Shown here: positions 27,859 to 36,349 of the stretch, in pieces
How the letters are laid out: each line of letters starts with the position of its first letter
Position numbering within the stretch: position 1 is the stretch's first letter
DNA from: Branchiostoma floridae
Taxonomy: Eukaryota > Chordata > Leptocardii > Amphioxiformes > Branchiostomatidae
Assembly (NCBI RefSeq): GCF_000003815.2
Contig: NC_049989.1
Coordinates: forward strand, 23,245,626 to 23,309,625
DNA length: 64,000 bases
Direction: 5' to 3'
Made by a program: the position numbers and the translations under genes
The notes under the pieces: generated by a model
The model's database searches: none
The model's input: the letters and a program-made list of their open reading frames with translations, nothing else
What the model was told of the DNA's origin: nothing

Positions 27859-29009
27859 CTGAAAAGAGGACATAATAAAACATCGCAGTCAGAAAAAGGG
27901 TTGCTAAAACAAGAAACCTTTGAAAACATCAAGCAACCATTATATTTGTTACGATTCGCTCAGCATATTCAACACATTTGTTTGCATAGGCTTATAAAGT
28001 GATAACATATGATAGTCATAAAAAACACACGTACAGCGTACGCTTCAAACATAGTGAAAGAAAACATTGTTGGAGCAGGCATCTCAGCAGATTTCAGATG
28101 TACATAGCCTGGTTAAATCTCGCTTATAGCAGCCGGCCAAACAATTTGCCTGCATTCTAAAAGTGGGAGGGGAGGGGCCCAGTTACAGCCATGGACAGCG
28201 GACTTTGCGTTACACGTGTACAGACTAAGATATGCATAGCACATTGGATACCAAACAACCATTCGTCGTAAAAGTTTCTTCGTCTTGCCGTGTCTGTGCA
28301 ATGGTCGAGTGAGTAGAGTGTTTGCCTTGCATTCGGTAGGTCGTGAGTTCGATGAAATATCCCGGTCGAGTCATGCCAATTTAGACTTTTAAATGGTACA
28401 TGCTGCTTTCTCTGCTCAGGACTCAACATTCGGGAAAGAGTGTGGAAGTTGAACACAAACCACTACCAGTGGACTAGCCCCCTGCTATAGTGATTGCACA
28501 AAGTTCTGTGACCCAGGGCTACTGAAATGGAGATGGGTGCCGCCCTACGCTAACCTGGAGTCCAGCCTTGTTCCGCTCCCAAAGGTCACCAACGGTGAGA
28601 AGCAACCTTCTGGAGCGGAACAAAGCTAACAAAGCTGGACTCCAGACTACCCTATGCGCCATCAGGTGCGGGAAGGGCTTTGACTTTTTGACTTCTGGTT
28701 GCCGTGCCTACCTTGCTGAACCTACTGGTGAGCGCAGGCATCGGCGGGAGTTTGTTGGCTCCAGCCATCGCCCTCAGGGTCTGCTGACGCATCTCCGCTT
28801 TCGTCTTGGACGTCATCTGACTGGACGTGAAGCCGTCGACGTTGACGCCCTGTCCGACCAGCGCGCCCTTGTGGGGGGACCTCTTCAGGGAGGTGGCCAC
28901 GGAACCCTTCTTCAGGAACACCTGAGGGGGGAGGGGGGGGGGGGTATATTAGTGTATGTTTATAGTATAGTGAGTACAGTGCTGAACTGAACTGAACTAA
29001 GTACAGTGC

Positions 29010-29051
<42 letters not shown>

Positions 29052-29555
29052 GTACTAGCTCTCTCTCTCTCTCTCGCTTACTCCCTCTTTCTCTCTCTCC
29101 TCCTCTTCCTCCCTCTTTCTCTTTCTCTCTCACTCCCTCTTTCTTTGTCTTCCCCTCTCTCTTCCTTGTCCGTTTGTGTGTGTGTATGTTGCTGTTATTA
29201 CCTATCAGACATTACTCAGTGCTATGCTGATACCTAGCCTACGTTTCGTGACCCTCGCCATGCCAATACTGACAGGTTCTACTTCGCACTGCAGCTAGGT
29301 GTCGTTGCTGCAATATGAAGAATGCGGTCCCAAACACGACTGTGTTTACATCTCCTCTCATGATGGTTTATGACTGGAGCATACGGCCTCCTTACTCTAG
29401 CGAGTGTCTCAGTCTTTTACACAATAACAGAACAATGTAAAAAGGACTCACCCTCTCCCTGGACCCCTCCGCCCATCGCCGCACCTTGGCGTACATGTTG
29501 ATGGTGATGTACGTGTGTGTCTGTGTGTGTCTGTGTGTGTCTGTGTGTGTCTGTC

Positions 29556-29597
<42 letters not shown>

Positions 29598-32160
29598 TGC
29601 CTGTCTGTATGCCTGTACGTGTGACGGTTCGTGACTGGAGCATACAGCCTCCTTACTCTACCGAATGCGTCTAATTCCCCAGTCTAATACACAATTACAG
29701 AACAATGTAAGAAAAGACCTACCCTCTCCCTGGACCCCTCCGCCCATCGCCGCACCTTGGCGTACATGTTGATGGACAGGGAGATGTTGTTGATGGTGAC
29801 CGGGCTCCAGTACTTGCTGATGAGGTAGATGGCGGCCTCTCGTTTTCCCGCCAAAAGTGCCACGGACAGCGCGTTCTTGCCCTGGAACTTACAGGCGAGA
29901 CAGCTGGGGTTGTACTGGATCATCACACGTAGGACGGACACCTGAGGATACAAAGGTATGGTTCGGTACTTTTGAAACCTGAAGATACACAGGTATACAA
30001 TAGGTACCTGAGGATGCACGGTTATGGTTAGGTACGTTTGAGAGTGAGTTCTTCCACAAGAACTTACAGGCCAGGCAGCTGGGGTTGTACTCGATCATCA
30101 CACGTACATGTAGAACTGACAGCTGAGGTCATGGGTGGGAACGGGTGGTTAGAGTTAGAGTTAGAGTTAGAGCTAGAGTTAGAGTTAGAGTTAGAGTTAG
30201 AGTTAGAGTTAGAGTTAAAGTTAGAGTTAGAGTTAGAGTTAGAGTTAGAGTTAGAGTTAGAGTTAGAGTTAGAGTTAAGGGTACCACACCTGTCCCGTCT
30301 CTGCCGTGTGATGTATAGACGTCTGGGTAGCGAGCGGATGGGAGTCCTGGTCGCACCACTCCCGGAACGGGTGGTTAGAGTTAGAGTTAGAGTTAGAGAG
30401 AGTTGAGGTACCGTACCTGTCCCGTCTCTGCCGTGTGGTGTATAGACGTCTGGGTAGCGAGCGGATGGGAGTCCTGGTCGCACCACTCCCGGAACGGGTG
30501 GTTAGAGTTAGAGTTAGAGTTAGAGAGAGTTGAGGTACCGTACCTGTCCCGTCTCTGCCGTGTGGTGTATAGACGTCTGGGTAGCGAGCGGATGGGAGTC
30601 CTGGTCGCACCACTCACGGAACGGGTGGTTAGAGTTAGAGTTAGAGTTAGAGTTAGAGTTAGAGTTAGAGTTAGAGTTAGAGTTAGAGTTAGAGTTAGAG
30701 TTAAGGGTACCGTACCTGTCCCGTCTCGGCTGTGTGGTGTATGGACGTCTGGGTAGCGAGCGGATGGGAGTCTTGGTCGCACCACTCCCGGAACGGGTGG
30801 TTAGAGTTAGAGTTAGAGCTAGAGCTAGAGTTAGAGTTAGAGTTAGAGTTAGAGTTAGAGTTAAGGGTATCGTACCTGCCCCGTCTCTGCCGTCTGGTGT
30901 ATAGAGGTCTGAGTAGCGAGTGGGTCGGAGTCCTGGTCACACCACTCACGGAACGAGTGGTCAGAGTTAGAGTTAGAGTTAGAGTTAGAGTTAAGGGTAT
31001 CGTACCTGTCCCGTCTCTGCCGTGTGGTGTATAGAGGTCTGGGTAGCGAGCGGGTGTGAGTCCTGGTCGCACCACTCCCGGAACGGGTGCATCCCGATCG
31101 GCTCGTCGGGCTTGGCGCCGTACTTCAGCACCGAAGTGGCCAGGTCGGCGTGCCCGTAGTGCCCCGCGATGTACAGCGCTACCTTGTACTGGTACCTATG
31201 GGAAATAAACACATGGAAAAATGAATGCAGGAATGAGTGACGAAATAGATAAATGATGATGAAGGAGGGAAGAAAAGAGGGAAGAAAGGAAGTGACCGTA
31301 GTGCCCGCGATGCACAGCGCCACCTTGTACTGGTACCTGTGGTGAGCGTAGGAACGAACGGAAGATTTGAACAAATGGGGGATCAAGCAAATACGTACAT
31401 TTCTTCAATGGTTTTATTCAGTAAGGACATTACGGTCATGAGAAGGTGTCTTCTGCATGTTCTGACATGTACACAGGATTGTATCCATTCCCAGGCTTAA
31501 TATTGTAAATTTGACTAGTAAAAGAGTAGAAAAAAAAAAACAGGATGTACTATCAAAGCCCACCTCTGGACCATGTCGTTCTCGGCCACCTGCAGAAGAA
31601 CCCTCCCCGCTTGACCCGTGGTGGCGGCCTGCAGAAACTCCGTCCAGCCGTCCCAGGTCTCCAGGCGTAATGTCGCGCCGAGCTCAACCTGAAACATCAA
31701 CATCAACACTAACTCTATCAGCATCAACACCATCAGCATCAACACCATCAACATCAACAGCCCGAATCCTCAGGAACTCTGCCCAGCCGTCCCAGGTCTC
31801 CAGTCGTAACGTAGTGCCGATCTCAACCTAAACCATCAACATCAGCAACAATCAACATCAACACCATCAACATCATTAACATCAGCCCAAAATTCAGGAA
31901 CTCCGTCCGGCAGTCCAAAGTCCCAAACCGCAAGGCCGCACCGAATCAACATCAGTATCAGCATGAACATCGGGATCAGCATCAACCCCCAGGAACTCCT
32001 TATTACAACCGTTCTTGGTCTCCATTCCGGCGTAGGAGTTACTGTCAAACATCTCTCTCTCTCCGGGCGACGTCATACCGATAGACAGGCTTGTATCCTA
32101 CATCTGCACACAAGAGTGTGCACACATACAGACACTCCCCACATATACATCCTCCACCCC

Positions 32161-32197
<37 letters not shown>

Positions 32198-35100
32198 CCC
32201 CCCCCCTCACCTTATAAAAGTCCAGAGAGTTACAGTCGAACATCTCCCGACCTCCGGGCGCCAGCTGCAGCCTGTAGATGCCTATAGGCAGCCCCCCCCC
32301 CCCAGACACACACAGAGACCCCCCTCTCCACACAGCCCCCCCTGACCTTATAGAAGTCCAGACTGTTACAGTCGAACATCTCCCTGCCCCCTGGCGCCAG
32401 CAGCCGATAGATCCCGATAGGCAGACCCGTCCCTCCCCCCACAGACCACCCCCCTTCCTCATCACCCCCCCTACACACAGCCCCCCCTTCTCACCTTATA
32501 AAAGTCCAGAGAGTTACAGTCGAACATCTCCTTGCCCCCTGGGGCCAGTAGCCGATAAATGCCGATGGGCAGGCCCGTCCGGCGGGTCACCAGACTCCGC
32601 ACGTCGCTCACCGTGCCAGACACAAAATTTATCTTGTCCAGGAAAGTCACCGTCTCACCGTTAAATGCTGTAAGGAATATTTAAGTGTTACCTCTCAGGT
32701 CTTACTTTGGTTTTCTCGGTGCGTTTCTGCGCCGATTTTATGTTTTGTACTGGAGTATTGTTTTGACGGCACACTTGATACACTGCGAAAATATTCCTTT
32801 TTTGCCGCTTAGGCCACAGCAAGTAAATTTTATGGATGACATCCTCTGCAGACTGCAAAAATAATGAGATAAGGCGAAAAAAAAGGCAAGATGGGTAACA
32901 AAAAACAAGATGGCAAATTTTCAAAATAGACGTTGTAACAATACTTGAAGAGACGAAATATGGCATCACAGCCAACAAGGCATGCATTCCTGTATTTAAG
33001 AAGTGCACCAGTGTAGTTAAAGTGACACTAGTGTGGTAGACTGGTATCATTATCCATGTTGGCAACTACACTCATAGCTTCCATAGTTGTGCCACTTTTA
33101 CAACTATCTATCAAGTTGCACCTCTGCAACTACAGTCAATGCTACAGAGTCTCTAGTGTCAATTCTACATTCAATGATTAGGTTACAACACAGCCTTTAC
33201 CCATTTTCGTCTATCCGACCTTCCCTGAAGAAGAAATAAAATCTTGTTTTTTTTCTGAAATCAGGCGAAAATTAATGAGCGCGCGGATGTCATCCATAAA
33301 ATTTACTTGCTGTGGCCTAAATGAAATCACACAGTCCTTATGTTGTGATCTACACAAAGAAGCTTTCATGAAAAAAAGAGCTGTGAGATCCAGTTCCTAG
33401 ATTAACCTGCGCATGCGCAGCGATGTGCATTGTAGGTAAGAATTGTCAGCGGTGAAGGTCCGTGACACAAACTAAACATAAACTGGACGCGTGTAAAGCA
33501 TGGTCTTTGACTTCGCGCGTCTGACTTATAAGCTAAGACGCACTACCTTACCTGTATACACGAACAGAGTGGGCCCGTCCACCTCCCTCAGGGCGCATTT
33601 AATGGTCGATCCCGGGAGGATGCCGATATCGGAGAACACCCACTCGTCCTGCAGGGTGGAACCTGGGGGGAAGGGGGGATGCAGTAATGATCACACGAGG
33701 TCACATAGTATTCTTTTTAATCGCAACGTCAGAAATATCATAGAAAGTTATGTCCGCATGTAGGTAATAGTCTGGAAAGGGCAGGTCGCAGCCCCGAAAG
33801 GATTTAGACATCAGTCGGTATTGCATGATTTTTAACGGGATTGTGACAGTAAGGTGATTCGACCACTTCAAGGCAATTAACTAAGAAGTTGGAAGTAATT
33901 ATACAAGAAAATTGCGATGAACATTTTATGGCAAGAATACCTCCCCTCGGTGTCGCAAGCCTGCCAACAAGTGACAAGACACAAGTGACAGGACACTTAA
34001 GGTGCACTCTCACTGCACTTGCGTCAAACTTGCGTCACTGCTGGGTTCGTGCACGGTGTCAGTGTTTTGTTATTTTATCCAATCTTTTTAATAATTTAGA
34101 TATTGCATCATACGTAAAAGTATGACTTAGAAGACGACAAAATACACAAAAGTAAGAAAATTCCTTCTTTATCCCTGAAATTCATTTCGAACCCCGCAGT
34201 GACGCAAGCTTGACGCAAGTGCAGTGAGAGTGCATCCTAAAACACATGCGACCTGGCACTTAGCTTTAACGTTGAAACCGATCCACATAGTGTAACCGTA
34301 GACATCACGCAGCGCACCGGCACAATACCTACGTGTTGATTTGCGTGTATAACAACAATAATTAGACAATAGACGGGGTTAACGACCTGTTGGTCAGATG
34401 TTCACGGCCTTGACCATGTAAGGAGTACGTTTAATGCGCTGTACGTTTAATCGTGTACTCTCCAAGCAGAGGTTAGGCTCCGGCTGATTTTTCACCTTTT
34501 TTTAGTCGCTTTATCGGGCATTCTATTTTGTACTCTTTCTTGATGTCATATAAAACAACGTAAAAAAAAACAACAGCCGGGGTCTAAACTCTGCTTCGAG
34601 AGTACTACTCGTATACATATCTATGCACATGCTTGATTGGGTTCATGAATACAACAGACCCCGGGGCCCAAACTGTATGCCAATTTGAAAGTAATAGAAA
34701 CTTTCTGAAAGTATACCAGTTTGAGATAAAACTAGAACAGAGGTCGCCCGAGGTGATGGAGCAAGATTCTATCTACGTGGAATGAGGAAAGTAATCGCAA
34801 CCCAACTGAAGATGAGAGTTCTCACACCTATTGGATTTGAGATATTTATGGACATTCTAGAGGGAGGAAGACCTGGTTTCCAGAGTCACTCCTCCAACGT
34901 CAAGAGAAGAAGAAGATGAAGAAGGTAAAACATTCAATGCCGTAGAACTCTGATTTTCGTCAGTTCTTTGGGTCTTTTTCTTTCAAAAGTTGTGACACAT
35001 TATCTATATATCCTACAGAAACTATCCATACAGGACCCCAAAACAGATGCAACCTCGAATCTAGCCTTGCTGGCTTGGCGTGCTTCCAAAAACTGTAGTT

Positions 35101-35771
35101 TCTAGCCAGCCAACTCCTCCGGTGTGTTATCTGTCTATTGGGCCATCATCATCATCGTGTCTATTTAGTAAATTTCTTTCTTCAAGCGACATGTGGAGTC
35201 TGGTAGAGGGTAGGCCAAAAGGTAGTTAGGCTGGATTCCAAGCAACAGTGGGTGTACTGAATGAGAACTCATTAATCGAGTTTTTTTCACCTTTATCTTC
35301 ATGAATACTCGATACCAGAAGTAGATTTGACTATATGTTTAGATCCGACAGCCCTCATAATGCTATGATAGGTAAATACATAAAATATTGCTTTGTGATT
35401 ATAAAAGATAGTGACACTGACACCCATTCTTAGCCCCATGAGCCTATACTGTTTAGTTAATAGAGTTTGAAGATTTATTTTGTATCCGCTTTGTTTTTGT
35501 AGTTTATAATTAACCTTACACAAGTCACTTTACTTTGTGTCGTGTCAATAAAGCTTTGTCACAAAGCGACAGGTGTAATGTGTGACAGGTGTGTGATTCT
35601 TAAGACGTTCTCACCTGCGAATGTCAAAACGAGGAACTTCTTCTCGTGCGTGCCGTCGTTCCCCACCAGCGAGAACTTGTCGCGTATCTCCCGCTTCATC
35701 TGCCCCACCGTCACGCCCGTCTCCACGTCAACCGTCAGCCGCTCACGCCGGAACGTCACGAAGATGCGCAT
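26908..35771 (-). CDS. ANKUB1: ANKUB1 orthologue (ankyrin repeat and ubiquitin domain containing 1), 8 exons
   Basis: Exons in transcript order: 35771-35615, 33662-33552, 32667-32495, 31688-31564, 31195-31006, 29941-29723, 28921-28712, 27858-26908; all GT-AG, phases consistent, 2136 nt, 711 aa. Residues 1-89 form the ubiquitin-like region; 90-190 carry the ANKUB1 blocks TGLPIGIYRL, EMFDCNSLDFY and LRLETWDGWTEFL; 189-325 are ankyrin-type repeats (VALYIAGHYGHADL; HPFREWCDQ); 326-395 hold VDGFTSSQMTSK; the C-terminus has the conserved FKEKPWLHQVHLAVTLAR. These match my memory of vertebrate ANKUB1 block by block. The protein is longer than the vertebrate form because of a Gly/Lys/Leu-rich insert in exon 8. 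Molecular role is not established; X-boxes upstream suggest a ciliary link (inference). Confidence 0.9.
28299..28691 (+). mobile_element. tRNA-derived SINE, copy 2, interrupted by a MITE
   Basis: A-box-like TGGTCGAGTGAGTAGAG and a decayed B-box (GAGTTCGATGA), then the same body as 12570-12827. The MITE at 28551-28649 interrupts it. In the last intron of ANKUB1, close to exon 7. Confidence 0.8.
28551..28649. mobile_element. Short MITE nested inside a SINE
   Basis: Ends TAACCTGGAGTCCAGC / GCTGGACTCCAGACTA; target duplication CCCTACGC / CCCTATGC (28543-28550, 28650-28657). It splits the SINE at 28299-28691. Confidence 0.8.
28712..28921 (-). CDS. ANKUB1: ANKUB1 exon 7
   Basis: Encodes VFLKKGSVATSLKRSP then VNVDGFTSSQMTSKTKAEMR; VDGFT-x2-x-MTSK is conserved in vertebrate ANKUB1. 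Acceptor CCCCTCAG, donor AGCAAG/GTAGGC; phase 0-0, 210 nt. Confidence 0.9.
29009..29160 (+). repeat. (CT)n and C/T-rich tract
   Basis: Pure CT to 29048, then irregular CT/CTTT; intron 6 of ANKUB1. Confidence 0.9.
29452..29508 (-). pseudogene. Ghost copy of ANKUB1 exon 6 (3' end) with a strong donor
   Basis: Encodes INMYAKVRRWAEGSRER and then GTGAGT, a stronger donor than the real exon 6 donor (GTAGGT). The flanking intron (29380-29451) also matches 29647-29722, so a block of about 130 bp was duplicated. A (GT)n tract separates the copies. Confidence 0.82.
29512..29600 (+). repeat. (GT)n microsatellite
   Basis: GT with CTGT interruptions, between the duplicated ends of ANKUB1 exon 6. Confidence 0.93.
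29723..29941 (-). CDS. ANKUB1: ANKUB1 exon 6: ankyrin repeats and linker
   Basis: Encodes VMIQYNPSCLACKFQGKNAL, YLISKYWSPVTI and MYAKVRRWAEGSRER; the first part is an ankyrin repeat. Acceptor TATCCTCAG, donor GAGAGG/GTAGGT; phase 0-0, 219 nt. Its 5' and 3' ends are each duplicated nearby. Confidence 0.9.
30050..30122 (-). pseudogene. Ghost copy of ANKUB1 exon 6 (5' end)
   Basis: After CCTCAG it encodes RVMIEYNPSCLACKF, like exon 6, with a small insertion near its start, then diverges (LWKNSLS). Confidence 0.8.
30142..30280 (+). repeat. (TTAGAG)n hexanucleotide tract
   Basis: About 22 units with single changes; further tracts of the same hexamer lie at 30373-30400, 30500-30528, 30628-30702, 30800-30862 and 30962-30993. 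Confidence 0.93.
30290..30958 (-). repeat. Five extra copies of the ANKUB1 exon 5 tail and donor, separated by (TTAGAG)n
   Basis: Copies of the last 83 nt of exon 5 (HPFREWCDQD… to TAETGQ) with the following GT end at 30876, 30716, 30544, 30417 and 30290 on the minus strand. Most carry GGGACAG/GTACGG or similar. The gaps are filled with GTTAGA hexamers. Spacing is 127-172 bp. Frames through the hexamers stay open (NSNSN, TLTLT), so read-through does not stop. Confidence 0.92.
31006..31195 (-). CDS. ANKUB1: ANKUB1 exon 5: ankyrin repeat
   Basis: Encodes YQYKVALYIAGHYGHADLAT, KYGAKPDEPIG and MHPFREWCDQDSHPLATQTS, matching the vertebrate ankyrin region. Acceptor TTTCCCATAG, donor GGGACAG/GTACGA; phase 2 to 0, 190 nt. 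The last 83 nt with donor are copied five more times downstream. Confidence 0.92.
31292..31336 (-). pseudogene. Ghost copy of ANKUB1 exon 5 (5' end)
   Basis: After CTCACCACAG it encodes YQYKVALCIAG, then breaks into a T/C-rich tract. A copy of the first 45 nt of exon 5 with its own acceptor, 140 nt upstream of the real one. Use of this acceptor would shift or break the ankyrin repeat. Confidence 0.8.
31564..31688 (-). CDS. ANKUB1: ANKUB1 exon 4
   Basis: Encodes VELGATLRLETWDGWTEFLQ and a short helix up to the ankyrin repeats. Acceptor ATGTTTCAG, donor CAGAG/GTGGGC; phase 0 to 2, 125 nt. Partial copies of its 5' half lie upstream at 31771-31828 and 31894-31944. Confidence 0.9.
31771..31828 (-). 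pseudogene. Ghost copy of ANKUB1 exon 4 (5' half)
   Basis: Encodes VEIGTTLRLETWDGWAEFL after an acceptor-like GGTTTAG, then diverges with no donor. Nearly identical to the start of exon 4, 140 nt upstream of it. Confidence 0.8.
31894..31944 (-). pseudogene. Decayed ghost copy of ANKUB1 exon 4
   Basis: Reads like the LRLETWDGWTEFL block with several substitutions (LRTETWDG becomes RPCGLGLWTAG in one frame). Embedded in GTTGAT/GCTGAT trinucleotide-type repeats. Confidence 0.55.
32037..32092 (-). pseudogene. Decayed ghost copy of ANKUB1 exon 3
   Basis: A weaker match (…REMFDSNSY…) to the end of exon 3, with small indels and no donor. It borders a possible exon 4 remnant at about 31987-32030. 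Confidence 0.55.
32211..32292 (-). pseudogene. Ghost copy of ANKUB1 exon 3 (3' half), second
   Basis: Encodes LPIGIYRLQLAPGGREMFDC then NSLDFYK and a good donor GTGAGG; a one-codon insertion (Q) separates it from exon 3. Preceded by a G run, no clear acceptor. Confidence 0.85.
32347..32430 (-). pseudogene. Ghost copy of ANKUB1 exon 3 (3' half), nearest
   Basis: Encodes TGLPIGIYRLLAPGGREMFD and CNSLDFYK, then GTCAGG. Almost the same as exon 3, but it lacks the 5' half and has only a C/G-rich run before it. No good acceptor seen; donor is weak. Confidence 0.85.
32495..32667 (-). CDS. ANKUB1: ANKUB1 exon 3
   Basis: Encodes TVSDVRSLVTRRTGLPIGIY then EMFDCNSLDFYK, a block conserved in vertebrate ANKUB1. 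Acceptor TTCCTTACAG, donor TATAAG/GTGAGA; phase 1 to 0, 173 nt. Its 3' half has three partial copies further along the intron. Confidence 0.92.
32809..33320. mobile_element. Inverted-repeat element in intron 2 of ANKUB1
   Basis: TTAGGCCACAGCAAGTAAAT…GATGACATC at 32809 and its exact inverse ending at 33320, about 512 bp. No coding capacity. Confidence 0.85.
33552..33662 (-). CDS. ANKUB1: ANKUB1 exon 2: end of ubiquitin-like region
   Basis: Encodes STLQDEWVFSDIGILPGSTI followed by KCALRE; a G-I-x-P-G-S-T-I-K beta-turn is typical of ubiquitin-like folds. Acceptor CCCCCCAG, donor ACAG/GTAAGG; phase 1-1, 111 nt. Confidence 0.88.
34000..34238. mobile_element. MITE, AGGTGCACTCTCACTGC ends, copy 3
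   Basis: Third copy, in intron 1 of ANKUB1. The three copies share interior tracts such as GTAAAAGTATGACTTAGAAG, so they come from one source. Confidence 0.88.
34456..34606. mobile_element. MITE, CTCCAAGCAGAGGTTAGGCT ends, copy 2
   Basis: Same termini (TACTCTCCAAGCAGAGG… / …CTCTGCTTCGAGAGTA), about 150 bp, intron 1 of ANKUB1. Confidence 0.85.
35615..35771 (-). CDS. ANKUB1: ANKUB1 exon 1: start of ubiquitin-like region
   Basis: ATG at 35771 encodes MRIFVTFRRERLTVDVETG; MRIF at the start is shared with vertebrate ANKUB1, which decides this ATG over the in-frame GTG three codons upstream. Donor GCAG/GTGAGA, phase 1, 157 nt. Confidence 0.9.
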
Positions 35772-36134
35772 CCTCACTTTCACTTATTTTTCACTCTCAC
35801 TTTATAAATACTTTTACTTTCACTGTTGTCACTTTCACTGTTATTACTTTCTCCGTTGGGTTGAAAAAAATTTGAACTGACTTTTTTTAAACTTTCACTT
35901 TTTAAGTCACTTTCACTTTCAGAGCCAAGGACAATATTCAATTTCACCTGTTTTACTTTCTATGTCACTTTCAGTTTCTCTTCACGCTAGCTTTCAGAGC
36001 GTCGCGTCAATGGGAGAAGAGAGTCCGAATTTTCGCAGACTCAGTTCTGCAGCGTCCGGCCATTGTATGACCTGCGTGCACCGCGACAGGCTCGCTATTC
36101 CTGTTCTGGTTACTCCGCTAGAGATGTTATTCCG

Positions 36135-36148
36135 GTCGTCATAGCAAC
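36135..36148 (+). promoter_or_regulatory. X-box (RFX site) upstream of ANKUB1
   Basis: GTCGTCATAGCAAC fits the ciliary X-box consensus GTHNYYATRRNAAC at every position. It lies 364 nt upstream of the ANKUB1 start codon. Confidence 0.6.
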
Positions 36149-36331
36149 GCTGGAACGGACGTGCTTGGTTGCTAGGTGCGGTTTGCTGGGTGATTGTCCT
36201 CAGATTAACGGTGGATATGGGTGACGTAAGTTTGCCCTTGAGGTTCGCACGCGAGGACGGCTGACCTTGTCGTCACATCAGCTGGTCTCTCCTGGCCGCC
36301 ATTTTGTTTTCCTCAGGATCGGTCGTCTGCT

Positions 36332-36345
36332 GTCGCCATGGTAAC
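36332..36345 (+). promoter_or_regulatory. Second X-box (RFX site) upstream of ANKUB1
   Basis: GTCGCCATGGTAAC is a second full match to GTHNYYATRRNAAC, 561 nt upstream of the ANKUB1 ATG. The ATG of a short plus-strand frame lies inside it; I read it as a binding site, not a start codon. Confidence 0.6.
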
Positions 36346-36349
36346 GGAC

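Noticed and set aside
29006-29674. Ser/Leu- and Val/Cys-rich frames
   Set aside because: Products of (CT)n and (GT)n microsatellites.
30142-30280. Interstitial telomere repeat
   Set aside because: The hexamer is TTAGAG, not TTAGGG, and it is limited to one intron; a slippage product is simpler.
30064-31075. Frames with Asn-Ser, Thr-Leu or Leu-Glu runs
   Set aside because: Translations of the (TTAGAG)n hexamer on either strand; no independent coding evidence.
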